Positions 35,678 to 44,989 are shown, counted from the stretch's first letter. The stretch is DNA of 64,000 nt from Aulostomus chinensis (GCA_037954235.1 JBBMOA010000001.1:14895980-14959979); one strand, 5' to 3'. The notes: generated by a model not told the origin, from the sequence alone. Translations and numbers: made by a program.

Positions 35678-38600
35678 CAAGCAACCAGAGTTCAGACCAG
35701 CAGGCAGAGCTGCAGTTTAACACGCCCCTCTGCTGGTTCCTTCGTGTTGTCACCCACCCAGCCTATAGAAACTGTGTCTGCCCCGAGGCTTTATAAGCCT
35801 GCACCCAAATCTGGAGGAGTAATTTATAGCAACTTAGTTAAAATTAAAACCACTGCTCCAGCAAACCAACCCAGTAAAACTATTAAATGTGGTTTGCTTA
35901 ATATTCGATCTCTTGCATCCAAGTCTCTCCTAGTGAACGATTTAATTACTAATTATCAGATTGGTGTATTAGCACTCACTGAAACCTGGGTGCAGCAAGA
36001 TGAGTATGTTAGTTTAAATGAATCTTCCCCTCCTGGTTACATTAACTACCATGTACCTCGCACCACTGGCAGAGGAGGAGGAGTAGCTGCAATCTATCAG
36101 TCAAATTTGGTGCTTAACCCTCGACCTAACAGTTCATTTAACTCATTTGAGAGCCTTATTGTCAGCTTTTCCCACCCAGACTGGAAAGCAGAGAAACCAC
36201 TCTTACTTGCTGTGGTGTACCGTCCTCCTGCACCTTATTCTGAGTTCTTAGAAGAATTCCCTGACTTTCTGTCAAACTTGGCATTGAACTCAGACAAAGT
36301 CATTATAGTGGGTGACTTTAACATCCATGTGGACGTCAATGATGATTCTCTGGCCACTGCGTTTAAGTCGCTTCTTGATTCTGTTGGCTTCTGTCAGAGG
36401 GTAAACAAACCCACTCACACTTTTAATCACATCCTTGATTTAGTACTCACTTATGGAATAGAAGCTGATCGAATCACAGTTCTTCCTCAGAACCCCGTCT
36501 TGTCTGATCACTCCTTAATTACATTTGAATTTACTTTAACAAATTATATTCTACCTGGGAAAAAGTCCCGCTTCAGTAGATGTCTATCTGACACTGCTGT
36601 TTCTAGATTTAAGGAGCTTATTCCAGCAGAGCTTGCTGCCACATCTTGTAATAATATATTGGCCAGTTATGCTGATTTCACCCCCTCGCAGGTAGACTAT
36701 CTTGTGGACAGCACTGCAGCAGCACTCCTTGGGACACTTGATGCCGTAGCTCCCCTGAAGAAGAAGGTTATCAACCAGAAAAGAATAGTTCCCTGGTACA
36801 GCCCAGAGCTGCGTGCCTTAAAACAGAAGACCAGACAACTGGAAAGGAAGACACATTCCAGCCAGCACGAGGAAGTCCACCAAGCCTGGAAGGAGAGTTT
36901 ATTAATATATAAAAAAGAACTCCGTAATGCCAGAAGCGCTTACTACTCGTCCCTGATAGAAAAGAATAAGAACAACCCCAGGTTCCTCTTCAGCACCGTG
37001 GGCAGGCTCACCAAGAACCATAGTGCTGTTGAGCCATGCATCCCCCCAACTCTCAGCAGTAACGACTTCCTTTCTTTCTTTACTGAAAAGATTGTGAATA
37101 TTAGAACGAAGATTGCCAGTAATGGAGGACAGACTACAGTCCCCATAGAAGCACCTCCCAGACTTGGTGCATACTTGGACAGCTTCACCCCCATTGACCT
37201 GTCAGAATTAACTTCTGCAGTCGGTTCCTCCAAGTCAGCCACTTGTCTGCTGGATCCCATCCCGACAAGCCTCCTTAAGGATGCCTTCCCTCTAGTCAAC
37301 ACTTCTATATTAAATCAAATTAATCTTTCCTTAGTCACAGGTTATGTGCCACAGGCCTTTAAGGTGGCTGTCATCAACCCTTTACTTAAAAAACCTTCTC
37401 TTGACCCAGATGTGTTAGCCAACTATAGGCCAATATCCAACCTCCCCTACATCTCCAAGATCCTTGAGAAGGTTGTCCTGGAGCAGTTACATGAACATCT
37501 GCACAGCAACGAGCTCTTTGAAGCCTTCCAGTCTGGATTCAGGGAACACCATAGCACTGAAACAGCACTGGTCAGAGTCTCGAATGATCTTCTTATAGCT
37601 TCAGACAGAGGTCTTGTCTCTGTGCTTGTCCTTTTGGACCTCAGTGCTGCATTTGACACCATCGACCACAGCATCCTGCTACAGAGACTAGACCATGACA
37701 TTGGGATTAAAGGAACTGCCCTAAAATGGTTTAAGTCCTACTTATCTGACAGGTTTCAGTTTGTTAATGTTAATAATGACCATTCGGAGTATAGCAGAGT
37801 TACATATGGTGTACCACAGGGTTCAGTTTTAGGACCGATTCTCTTCACTCTTTACATGCTCCCATTAGGTGACATAATCCGGAAGCACTCGATCAACTTC
37901 CACTGTTATGCAGATGACACACAACTTTACTTGTCGATGGAGCCAGACGACACAAGCCAGTTTACTCATCTGCAAGACTGCCTGAAAGACATTAAATCCT
38001 GGATGTCTTCTAACTTCTTAATGCTCAATTCAGATAAAACTGAGGTAATCATTTTTGGACCTAAACACCACAGGGACACACTCTTGAATCGGATCTCTAC
38101 TCTAGATGGCATCACCCTAACTTCGAGTACAACTGCAAGGAACCTTGGGGTCATTTTTGACCAGGACCTTTCCTTCAGCTCCCACATAAAGCATGTGACT
38201 AGGACCGCCTTCTTCCATCTTCGAAGTATCGCTAAGATTAGGAATATCCTTTCCCAGAGTGATGCTGGAAAACTGGTGCATGCATTTATCACTTCTCGGC
38301 TGGACTACTGCAACTCTCTCTTGTCAGGATGTCCTAAATACTCTCTAAAGAGTCTCCAGCTGGTCCAGAACGCTGCAGCGAGGGTTTTGACGGGAGTTAA
38401 GAAGAGAGAACACATCTCTCCCACTTTAGCTTCTCTCCACTGGCTTCCTGTAGGATCTAGAATCGACTTCAAAGTCCTTCTGCTAACTTATAAGGCTCTC
38501 AATGATAAAGCTCCATCCTATTTGAAAGAGCTCATTAGTCCCTACTGTCCGACCAGAGCACTCCGCTCCCAGAATGCAGGTCTTTTAGTGACTCCCAGTA

Positions 38601-38749
38601 TCAATACAAACAGACTGGGAGGTAGAGCTTTTAGTTACCGGGCTCCTTTACTGTGGAACCAGCTCTCTCCATGGGTCAGAGAGGCAGACACTTTAACTAC
38701 GTTTAAGTCCAGGCTTAAGACCTTCCTCTATGACAGAGCCTTCAGTTAG
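35678..38749 (+). CDS. LINE ORF2: AP endonuclease and reverse transcriptase
   Basis: The open frame spans 1023 codons after the ORF1 stop, or 1001 residues if counted from the GTG at 35744. N-terminal endonuclease (about residues 45-270 from the GTG): CGLLNIRSLASK, ALTETW, VGDFNIHVD and SDHSLITFEF motifs, all catalytic blocks present. A charged linker follows. Reverse transcriptase (about 500-830): NYRPISNLPYISKILEK, LLDLSAAFDTIDHS, GVPQGSVLGPILF and the active-site YADD at 722-725. The C terminus has APLLWNQLSPW and FKSRLKTFLYD, usual for L2 elements. It nicks target DNA and primes cDNA synthesis there. The odd point is the start: the first in-frame ATG is at 37856 (residue 705), inside the RT domain. 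ORF2 therefore needs readthrough of the TGA, reinitiation at a non-AUG codon, or the original ATG was lost in this copy. Confidence 0.93.
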   Translation, partial: QATRVQTSRQSCSLTRPSAGSFVLSPTQPIETVSAPRLYKPAPKSGGVIYSNLVKIKTTAPANQPSKTIKCGLLNIRSLASKSLLVNDLITNYQIGVLALTETWVQQDEYVSLNESSPPGYINYHVPRTTGRGGGVAAIYQSNLVLNPRPNSSFNSFESLIVSFSHPDWKAEKPLLLAVVYRPPAPYSEFLEEFPDFLSNLALNSDKVIIVGDFNIHVDVNDDSLATAFKSLLDSVGFCQRVNKPTHTFNHILDLVLTYGIEADRITVLPQNPVLSDHSLITFEFTLTNYILPGKKSRFSRCLSDTAVSRFKELIPAELAATSCNNILASYADFTPSQVDYLVDSTAAALLGTLDAVAPLKKKVINQKRIVPWYSPELRALKQKTRQLERKTHSSQHEEVHQAWKESLLIYKKELRNARSAYYSSLIEKNKNNPRFLFSTVGRLTKNHSAVEPCIPPTLSSNDFLSFFTEKIVNIRTKIASNGGQTTVPIEAPPRLGAYLDSFTPIDLSELTSAVGSSKSATCLLDPIPTSLLKDAFPLVNTSILNQINLSLVTGYVPQAFKVAVINPLLKKPSLDPDVLANYRPISNLPYISKILEKVVLEQLHEHLHSNELFEAFQSGFREHHSTETALVRVSNDLLIASDRGLVSVLVLLDLSAAFDTIDHSILLQRLDHDIGIKGTALKWFKSYLSDRFQFVNVNNDHSEYSRVTYGVPQGSVLGPILFTLYMLPLGDIIRKHSINFHCYADDTQLYLSMEPDDTSQFTHLQDCLKDIKSWMSSNFLMLNSDKTEVIIFGPKHHRDTLLNRISTLDGITLTSSTTARNLGVIFDQDLSFSSHIKHVTRTAFFHLRSIAKIRNILSQSDAGKLVHAFITSRLDYCNSLLSGCPKYSLKSLQLVQNAAARVLTGVKKREHISPTLASLHWLPVGSRIDFKVLLLTYKALNDKAPSYLKELISPYCPTRALRSQNAGLLVTPSINTNRLGGRAFSYRAPLLWNQLSPWVREADTLTTFKSRLKTFLYDRAFS

Positions 38750-39401
38750 GACTGGTTCAGGTAGCTCTGAACCATTGATAGCTATGCTGCTATAGGCTTA
38801 GACTGCTGGGGGACACATCAGGTTACATTGAGCCCTCCCCTCCTCTCCTCTCCTCTCCCCCTCTCTCCTCCTCTCCTCCCTGCACATTTTACTTGTTGCA
38901 CTTTGTAGTTTGGCCTTGGTGTCTCGCAGTCTCTCTGTGTTTCCACAGATCCACCGGAGCCCCAACCGCCGCCTGCATCGCCCCCCCCCCCTTATTCCCT
39001 ACTGTTACACCGGCCTGCGCTCCCCTTCCATGAACAAGTCTGCCATCCAGTCCCCCATCAAGCTGGCTTGCTCTCCCTGCCTCCCCTACCAGAAGCTTCC
39101 TTCTTCAGCTGTTATTAACATTTCCGTGTTTCCCACATTTTGTATTGTAAACTGTTTTCTTGTCTGTAACAACATCTACTGCACGTCTGTCCGTCCTGGG
39201 TGAGGGATCCCTCCTCTGTTGCTCACCCTGAGGTTTCTCAGATTTTTCCCTGTTAAAAGGGTTTTCTATGGAGTTTTTCCTCAGTCGATGTGAGGGTCTA
39301 AGGGCAGAGGATGTTGTTATGATGCCATGTGAAGCCCTTTGAGACAAACTGTTTGTGAAAACGGGCTATACAAATAAAATTGCCTTGCCTTGCCTTGCCT
39401 A
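38750..39401 (+). other. LINE 3' UTR and TTGCC tail
   Basis: The C-rich region is followed by CCCTGTTAAAAGGGTTTTCT and GAGTTTTTCCTCAGTC, familiar in fish L2 3' ends. Then CCCTTTGAGACAAACTG and ACAAATAAAATTGCCTTG with further TTGCC units. This end is where the encoded RT is expected to start cDNA synthesis. A 97-codon frame inside it (38910-39203) is not a gene. Confidence 0.85.
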
Positions 39402-39411
39402 GGAATGTTGC

Positions 39412-39483
39412 TGCTGGGACCCTGATTCAAACCAGGGTTGCTGCAGCCACAACACAGAGGACTGACCACTAGAGGATCAGGGC
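39412..39483 (-). pseudogene. tRNA-His(GTG)-like pseudogene
   Basis: The minus strand reads CCCTGATCCTCTAGTGGTCA, then CTGTGTTGTGGCTGCAGCAA and CCTGGTTTGAATCAGGG. The layout and GTG anticodon loop match tRNA-His, but TTCGAAT has become TTTGAAT and acceptor pairing is poor. It sits 11 bp past the LINE tail. Confidence 0.75.
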
Positions 39484-39619
39484 CTCCTGGAGGCTGAGGT
39501 TGGAGCTGCTATGTCTTTGTCTCACTGAGAGATCAGAGACAATTGGAGTCCACAAAGAAATCATTGAGAAATCAAGGAGAGATCAAAGAAAGAATTCTAA
39601 GATTAAAAACAGAACTCTG

Positions 39620-39830
39620 AGATCAAAGGTTGAAGTTCCTCAAGGTTCAGTTTTAGCTCAGACCCTCTTTAATATCTCTGTACTGCCACTTGTCGTCAGG
39701 AGACTCAGTATAAACCTCCACAGTCCTGCTGATGTCACTCAGCTGGACATGTCTGTGTCTCCTGGTGACTCAGGACCAGTTGATGTCCATTAACCTGTCA
39801 TGGAGGCAGAGAACAAAACTGAGGTCTTAA
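39620..39830 (+). pseudogene. L2-type reverse transcriptase fragment
   Basis: The frame gives VEVPQGSVLAQTLFNISVLP and HSPADVTQLDMSVSPGDSG, matching the GVPQGSVLGP and YADDTQLYLSMEPDD regions of the LINE ORF2 above. The YADD motif is destroyed (SPAD). It is a truncated, dead copy of a related subfamily. Confidence 0.75.
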
Positions 39831-39933
39831 TTAAAGCTGGAGGCAGTGTAGTTTGGGCCTGAGCCTCCTTCTGTCCACTGCAGCCCAGTAGCAGGAGTCG
39901 TCCTGAATCCAAGGATGTATTTTATGAGAGCGG

Positions 39934-40040
39934 TGGGACTTGTAGTTTAGGAGGTAGAAGCCTCAGTGTGACACCAAGTGAGAATCAGAGCTGAGCGCTG
40001 AGCCTATAAGAGCCCCTCCCCCGCTGCTCTCTGTCAGAGT
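39934..40040 (+). promoter_or_regulatory. TATA promoter with ZNF143-like site
   Basis: TGGGACTTGTAGT at 39934-39946 is the reverse complement of ACTACAAGTCCCA, a ZNF143/Staf-type site. A TATA box, CTATAAGAG, lies at 40004-40012, followed about 25 bp on by TCTGTCAGAGTGG, a possible start site near 40035. Spacing fits an RNA polymerase II core promoter reading right. The nearest open gene downstream is the coiled-coil ORF at 41402. Alternatively, 39880-40440 is a solo LTR, since AATAAA follows near 40434. Confidence 0.5.
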
Positions 40041-41029
40041 GGAGAGGAGAGAGGATTTTTGGAGAGTTTGTTGTTTGAAAAAGGCTCATCAATCCCCAGA
40101 TTGTGGTCAAAAGTTGAATGTAACATATTTTAGTAGGCATTTTTGTCAGGAATGTAGTGAAGTTATTTGTGAAGTGGAGAGAGTTACAGTGTAGACGAGA
40201 GAAGCGTCAGTTTGAGGCTATGTGTGTCTGAGGAGACAGCCTCCCATTGGTTTACATTGTAGGGTGAAAAGTGGGTCCTGGACTTTGGAATGACTCAAAC
40301 AATTTGTAGTTGGTTTCTGTTGGTTTGATTTGCTAGACTGGTTGTTGTTTGTTGACCTTGCAAATCCATATTTTGGATTCTGGCTTGTTCTGCTTTTCAT
40401 TTTGGGTTTGTATTAAAGTTCTGTTGCTGAAAAAATAAATCCAGGGTTTAGTGACTAAAAAAAGGTCCAGAGGCCCACAACTAAATCTTCAAACTAATAT
40501 TTCCATGGATAAGGAGGCCTAACAAGGTCACCAAGAGATGGAAACAACTTGGAGGATAGAAAATTGTTTTAGTTTATTTGACAGCTGATTGAAGACGTGG
40601 GTCAAAACTGACCGTTACCATAGAGATGGGAACAGAAAGCTGACACAAGAGGAAGGTTCCAGCTCTGAAAAAGGAGTTTGATCAAAATCTTGAACTGCCA
40701 GTAGAAATATCCTTTTGTATGTTGACCTTTGTTGACAGAAGTCACTTTAGCTTGGCAATGAAAAGAACGGCTGCTAGCTTGACAAAGAACTGCACAAACC
40801 AGGTTCAAGCTGGACTTTGGACCCTGGTATCTGCAACGACTCCATCAACTCCTAATCTAGCAGCTCTGCTGGGTCCAACTATTTTACAGAACATTTGACA
40901 GACCTGTGGAGCAGTGAGGACACACATGAGTTGATCACATGATCCACTGAAGCACCATTTTACCTGCCACTGAGGTCACCAACATGAGCTGGAGTTGGGA
41001 ATCTTGAACTGAACCTGGTATCACAGCGA
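40041..41029. other. Possible 5' leader/intron region, nothing else seen
   Basis: Between the TATA promoter and the dispersed repeat at 41030. GTATTAAAG and AAAAAATAAATCC at 40411-40441 could be a polyadenylation signal of an LTR. No coding exon recognised. Confidence 0.3.
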
Positions 41030-41295
41030 CACCTACTGCTGCAAAATGGAACAGCAACATTGAACCCAAGTACAGGATTGGAGGGAGACTGATGGTCGCT
41101 GTTTGGGTTTTAGAAGGACAAGGAGGGCGTGGGTTCAAGCTGGATTCTCAAAGACTATTTCCCCAACCTCTACATTGGAATCTACACTGTCATCCAGTCA
41201 CGTGACTGAAGTCATCCAGTCACGTGACTGAAGTCATCAGTCATGTCAGTGATGTCACTCTACAGGACTGTCACTGCCGTCACATTCTAGAAAAG
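41030..41295 (+). repeat. Dispersed repeat (CACGTGACT-rich), forward copy
   Basis: Nearly identical to 56664-56942 (same orientation), from GCTGCAAAATGGAACAGCAA to AAAAGAATCCAGACTCCACA. It contains two CAGTCACGTGACTGAAGTCA blocks, each a near-palindrome. It lies directly upstream of the coiled-coil ORF and ends about 90 bp before its ATG. Confidence 0.88.
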
Positions 41296-41401
41296 AATCC
41301 AGACTCCACATTTCTGGGGCAGTTTTGGTCTTTAAACACTTGACAGTTCCAGGAGATTTAGTCTGGCTCAAGATCTTCAGATCAACCCAGGACAGACGGC
41401 T

Positions 41402-43345
41402 ATGACTCCATTGGATTGTGTAGTTGGAGCATTCAGAGATCTGGTGGATCTCAGTAGGAGCTGTATTTATCCACTGAATGATCCTGGTCAATGTGATCCT
41501 GCTCCTCCATCTCTAAGGCTGACAGAGCAGGAGGACCTGACTGAGAAGAAAGCTGCACTTGAGCAGCTTCAGTCTCTGAGTGACAGCACACAGGCAGAAA
41601 ACCAGAATTTGAGGGAACAAGTTTCTACTCTTGAACGTGAGAATAAAAGAGCAATCCAGGAGCTACAGAACCTCACTGCTGTGGTGGCCAACCTCCAAAC
41701 GGTCCAGGACAAGAACCAGACTCAGATAGAAGACCTGAACGCAACAGTCCACAGTCTTCAGTGTGAGGGGAGGAAGGTTGATGGAGAGAACAATGAGCTC
41801 AGAAAAGAGCTGACCCAGGTTCAGTCTCTGAGGGAGAGTGAACAGGTGGAGATGAAATGTCTTGAGGAAGACCTGACTGAGAAGAAAAGTGCTCTTGATC
41901 AGCTTCAGTCTCTGTGTGACAAGAGATGGACAGAAAACCAGAATTTGTGGGGACAGGTTTCTAGTCTTGGACAAGAGAAGATCATTGCATATCAGCTGGT
42001 AGAGAACATGTCTGCCATGGTGGGCAACCTTGAATCTGTGAGGGAGGAGAACCAGACTCAGATCAGAGACCTGAACACACAAGTCCACAATCTTCAGCTT
42101 CAGGTGAAGATGGTTTACAAGGAGAAGTGTGACCTCAAGTGTGAGCTCAACTCCATCCAGGCAGAGAAGAACAAAATGAGAGAAGAACGAACTGAGAAGA
42201 AGACGACTCTTGAACAGCTGAGGTCCCAGAGTGAGGAGAGAGAGGCAGAAAATGGATGTTTGAGGAGACAAGTTTCTACTGCATCTCAGGAGACAGAGAC
42301 CTTCACTGCTGAGTTGGCCCACCTTGAATCAAGGAAGGACCAGGACCCCACAAAGACTGGCAGTCTGAACGGTGAAGTTCAGAGTCTTCTATGTGCAGTG
42401 AGAACACAAAAGAAGAAAAGGAGCAGTGCTCAGTGGGAAATCCTGGGAAATCTTCATGATTTAAAAAGCTGTTTGAAAGAGGAAAATCATGACCTTCAAG
42501 TGAAGGTCCAGCAAACTTCTGAAGAGCAAGCAGACTCTCCCCTACATCCAGCCAGAGAAGAGCAAGCAGACTCTCCCCTACGTCCAGCCAGAGAAGAGCA
42601 AGCAGACTCTCCCCGACGTCCAGCCAGAGAAGAGCAAACAGACTCTCCCCTACGTCCAGCCAGAGGAGAGCAAGCAGACTCTCCCCTATGTCCAGCCAGA
42701 GAAGAGCAAGCAGACTCTCCCCTACGTCCAGCCAGAGGAGAGCAAACAGACTCTCCCCTACGTCCAGCCAGAGAAGAGCAAGCAGACTCTCCCCTACGTC
42801 CAGCCAGAGAAGAGCAAGCAGACTCTCCCCTACGTCCAGCCAGAGGAGAGCAAACAGACTCTCCCCTACGTCCAGCCAGAGAAGAGCAAGCAGACTCTCC
42901 CCTACGTCCAGCCAGAGAAGAGCAAGCAGACTCTCCCCTACGTCCAGCCAGAGGAGAGCAAACAGACTCTCCCCTACGTCCAGCCAGAGAAGAGCAAGCA
43001 GACTCTCCCCTACGTCCAGCCAGAGAAGAGCAAGCAGACTCTCCCCTACGTCCAGCCAGAGAAGAGCAAACAGACTCTCCCCTACGTCCAGCCAGAGGAG
43101 AGCAAGCAGACGCTCTCATATGTTCTTCTGCAGAGGAGCTATGGGATTCTGCTGCATATCCTGTGACTGAAGAGCAGAATGATGGGGGCACCCTGGAGAC
43201 TGGACCTGCTACGGGTCAAACCAGAGGTCTACTGAGCCGTGTGACATCTGGTGTGGAAGATGCTCTGTTTATGTTCATAGTTTCTTCTTTGTGTGCTTTT
43301 CCTCAACTTTGTTTTCTTTGTTTGTTATATATGATGATACCTTGA
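41402..43345 (+). CDS. Coiled-coil protein with 12-residue repeats and hydrophobic C-terminal tail
   Basis: A 647-residue single-exon frame; I do not recognise the family. Residues 1-45 are unique. Residues 46-330 hold three diverged ~110-residue coiled-coil repeats starting near Leu46, Leu158 and Arg263 (LTEKKAALEQLQSL, LTEKKSALDQLQSL, RTEKKTTLEQLRSQ), each rich in Leu, Gln and Glu heptads. Residues 374-565 are 16 full copies of EEQADSPLRPAR, with a partial 17th. The last ~30 residues (VEDALFMFIVSSLCAFPQLC onward) are strongly hydrophobic, like a tail anchor, so the inferred topology is a cytosolic coil on a membrane. No signal peptide is seen. The ATG has G at -3. A TATA/ZNF143-like promoter lies 1.4 kb upstream and an AATAAA 565 bp downstream. 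An upstream exon cannot be excluded. It could be a retrogene or part of an unrecognised element; expression is unknown. Confidence 0.6.
   Translation: MTPLDCVVGAFRDLVDLSRSCIYPLNDPGQCDPAPPSLRLTEQEDLTEKKAALEQLQSLSDSTQAENQNLREQVSTLERENKRAIQELQNLTAVVANLQTVQDKNQTQIEDLNATVHSLQCEGRKVDGENNELRKELTQVQSLRESEQVEMKCLEEDLTEKKSALDQLQSLCDKRWTENQNLWGQVSSLGQEKIIAYQLVENMSAMVGNLESVREENQTQIRDLNTQVHNLQLQVKMVYKEKCDLKCELNSIQAEKNKMREERTEKKTTLEQLRSQSEEREAENGCLRRQVSTASQETETFTAELAHLESRKDQDPTKTGSLNGEVQSLLCAVRTQKKKRSSAQWEILGNLHDLKSCLKEENHDLQVKVQQTSEEQADSPLHPAREEQADSPLRPAREEQADSPRRPAREEQTDSPLRPARGEQADSPLCPAREEQADSPLRPARGEQTDSPLRPAREEQADSPLRPAREEQADSPLRPARGEQTDSPLRPAREEQADSPLRPAREEQADSPLRPARGEQTDSPLRPAREEQADSPLRPAREEQADSPLRPAREEQTDSPLRPARGEQADALICSSAEELWDSAAYPVTEEQNDGGTLETGPATGQTRGLLSRVTSGVEDALFMFIVSSLCAFPQLCFLCLLYMMIP
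42521..43110 (+). repeat. 36-bp coding minisatellite
   Basis: Sixteen full copies and a partial one of a 36-bp unit (starts GAAGAGCAAGCAGACTCTCC, ends CGTCCAGCCAGA). Two sites vary: GAA or GGA at codon 1 and GCA or ACA at codon 4. From about copy 8 they cycle as EEQA, EEQA, GEQT, a 108-bp higher-order period. The unit length is a multiple of three and keeps the reverse strand and one other forward frame open as well (42496-43191 minus, 42688-43170 plus). Those are shadows. Confidence 0.95.
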
Positions 43346-43474
43346 TCACCACAGCAGTTGATCCCAGCTTGATTAGCTGAGTCCTTTGCAGTCTAAAGCA
43401 CTTTAGTGACACCTGTGGGGTCCCTTATCCACACTGACCACAGGGATTCAGCCTCACTGAAGGAGAGTGAACCT

Positions 43475-43610
43475 TCCAGGTTGCAGCTCCTAGACTCTGG
43501 AACGCTCTCCCACTGGACATGAGGACGCTGTGGACACCTTTAGAAAGAAGCTAAAGACCCATTTGTTTATTAATATTATTGTTCATGATGGAATCGTCCC
43601 TCTGTACCTG
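43475..43610 (+). pseudogene. LINE ORF2 C-terminal fragment
   Basis: Reads, with frame changes, as APRLWNALPL-like sequence, then DTFRKKLKTHLF. This matches the APLLWNQLSPW and FKSRLKTFLYD end of L2 ORF2. It lies in the likely 3' UTR of the coiled-coil ORF. Confidence 0.65.
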
Positions 43611-43910
43611 GCCACACAGGTCAAGAGGTCAAATGATTCCCTGTTTAAAACAGCTCTTCATCACATGGATGTGCATCCCAACAGTCAGAGCTCACCGATG
43701 CTGCTATTCCCTCCAGTGTGAGGCACTAGGAGTGACTGATGAGGGTCAGGGGGGTCAGGCTAGTCCAGATAGTGGGTCTGTATGAGGTTATTAGGGAGGG
43801 ATAAGGTAGTGACAGAGTTCAGGCTGTAGTTGTGCTCCAACAGTTGAGACAGGGCAGGACAAAAAATGACCTCCTGATGGCGTTAGGAGTGATTCTTACA
43901 AGAACCAATC

Positions 43911-43916
43911 AATAAA
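43911..43916 (+). terminator. Candidate polyadenylation signal
   Basis: AATAAA, 565 bp after the stop of the coiled-coil ORF, followed by GTGGGTGGTGACCTG as a possible GT-rich downstream element. Confidence 0.4.
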
Positions 43917-44039
43917 AGTGGGTGGTGACCTGCTCATGTGACGCTTGTGTTGATGATTACTGGGTCTCCTCCATGCTCATTTATCATGAATGAATCCCTC
44001 TGAGTAAAACACCTGATGACTCCTGAGTTGTTTCACAAA

Positions 44040-44040
<1 letters not shown>

Positions 44041-44098
<58 letters not shown>
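44041..44098. repeat. (TG)n microsatellite
   Basis: About 29 TG units at the outer edge of inverted duplication 2. The matching right-arm end has no such run. Confidence 0.95.
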
Positions 44099-44100
<2 letters not shown>

Positions 44101-44426
44101 CAATATGTGTTATGGTTGTTATGGAGTTTATGGTTATTATCTCTGTTTCTTGTGTCTTTGTCTTTGTTGTCCTCCCCTTCGTCCGTCCTGGATTTTTGAC
44201 CTTGGTTGCAGGAAGCGTGTGACCTCAACTCCTTTTTCTGTGTTGCTGAACGTAGAGCCTTGCTTCATTGTGCTCGCTAAAGTGTGATCCTCCCTGCTAA
44301 TTCCTTATTTCCTTGACTAATTACCCACCAAAAATTAATACCTACTTGCTTTATTTGGCTGAAGTTTAAAAGACCATCATTCTGGTAGCAACAGTCTTTC
44401 TGCCTTGTAAACACGCTAAGCTAACC

Positions 44427-44612
44427 ATGGCTTCTCCCTCTTGTTCTCCTCTCTCCTGCTCAGAGTGCCACATGTTTTGTTCCTCCTCTGCCTCCTTTAG
44501 TGATACTGATAAGTGTGTTAAATGTAGTTTTCTTGTTGTGTTGGAGGTGAGGCTTAGCGAGGTTGAATTGGACCTGCAGCGGCTCTGCACCAAAAGCTGC
44601 GAGAGCTAGCCA
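44427..44612 (+). pseudogene. LINE ORF1 N-terminal fragment (left arm)
   Basis: MASPSCSPLSCSECHMFCSS and VVLEVRLSEVELDLQ align with the first 60 residues of the complete ORF1 at 34727, keeping the four finger cysteines (C-x2-C, C-x2-C). It ends soon after the coil; no esterase domain follows. The 5' leader differs, so it is from another subfamily. Confidence 0.75.
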
Positions 44613-44989
44613 ACCCTCACTAGCTGGTGCAGACCAACTTAGCTTAGCTCCTAGCTTAGGCCTAAGTAGCGCTTCCCCAGCAGCTCCCATGCATGTGGGA
44701 GAGCGCCAAGAAAAGTTGGGCCTAAGCTAGGATGTGCTTGCTCATGAAGAATTGTTGGGTGTAAATTCATTTAAGGAGTGTTGAACTGGACCTGTTCTAC
44801 TTGTAAAGTGTAACTTTTGTTGTTATTTGGTGCTTTACAGGGTGATGACTTGACTTCATTGCAGCTTTGACCTGAGCAGGTGTTGATCCACATCTCAGTA
44901 ACAGGGTGACACTTTATCACACCAGTGGACAAACATCAGCATTCATGACCCAGCAGCTCCTCTGATCAACAGAACAAGCTAAAGTATTC

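Larger units (their letters stand above)
34500..39401 (+). mobile_element. L2/CR1-type LINE, nearly full-length with both ORFs open
   Basis: A non-LTR retrotransposon that copies itself by target-primed reverse transcription. It has a 5' UTR of about 200 bp (5' boundary approximate), ORF1 at 34727-35677, ORF2 at 35744-38749, and a 3' UTR of about 640 bp. It ends AAATAAAATTGCCTTGCC plus further TTGCC units, the short-tandem tail typical of fish L2 elements. The apurinic endonuclease in ORF2 and the esterase in ORF1 fit the CR1/L2 group. Absence of frameshifts and internal stops other than the ORF1 terminator suggests a young insertion. No clear target-site duplication was found, as is common for this group. 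Relics of related elements: 39620-39800, 43475-43610, 44427-44612 and 55896-56198. Confidence 0.93.

Noticed and set aside
39880..40440. Solo LTR with TATA and AATAAA
   Set aside because: No clear TG...CA ends or flanking duplication seen, so kept only as an alternative to the promoter call.
41663..42322. 219-codon minus-strand frame opposite the coiled-coil ORF
   Set aside because: Shadow of the Leu/Glu/Gln-rich forward frame; its protein is unstructured Leu/Ser-rich sequence.
42496..43191. 231-codon minus-strand frame and 160-codon alternate forward frame over the 36-bp repeat
   Set aside because: A 36-bp unit without stops in those frames keeps them open automatically; only the 647-codon frame continues into non-repeat coding-like sequence on both sides.
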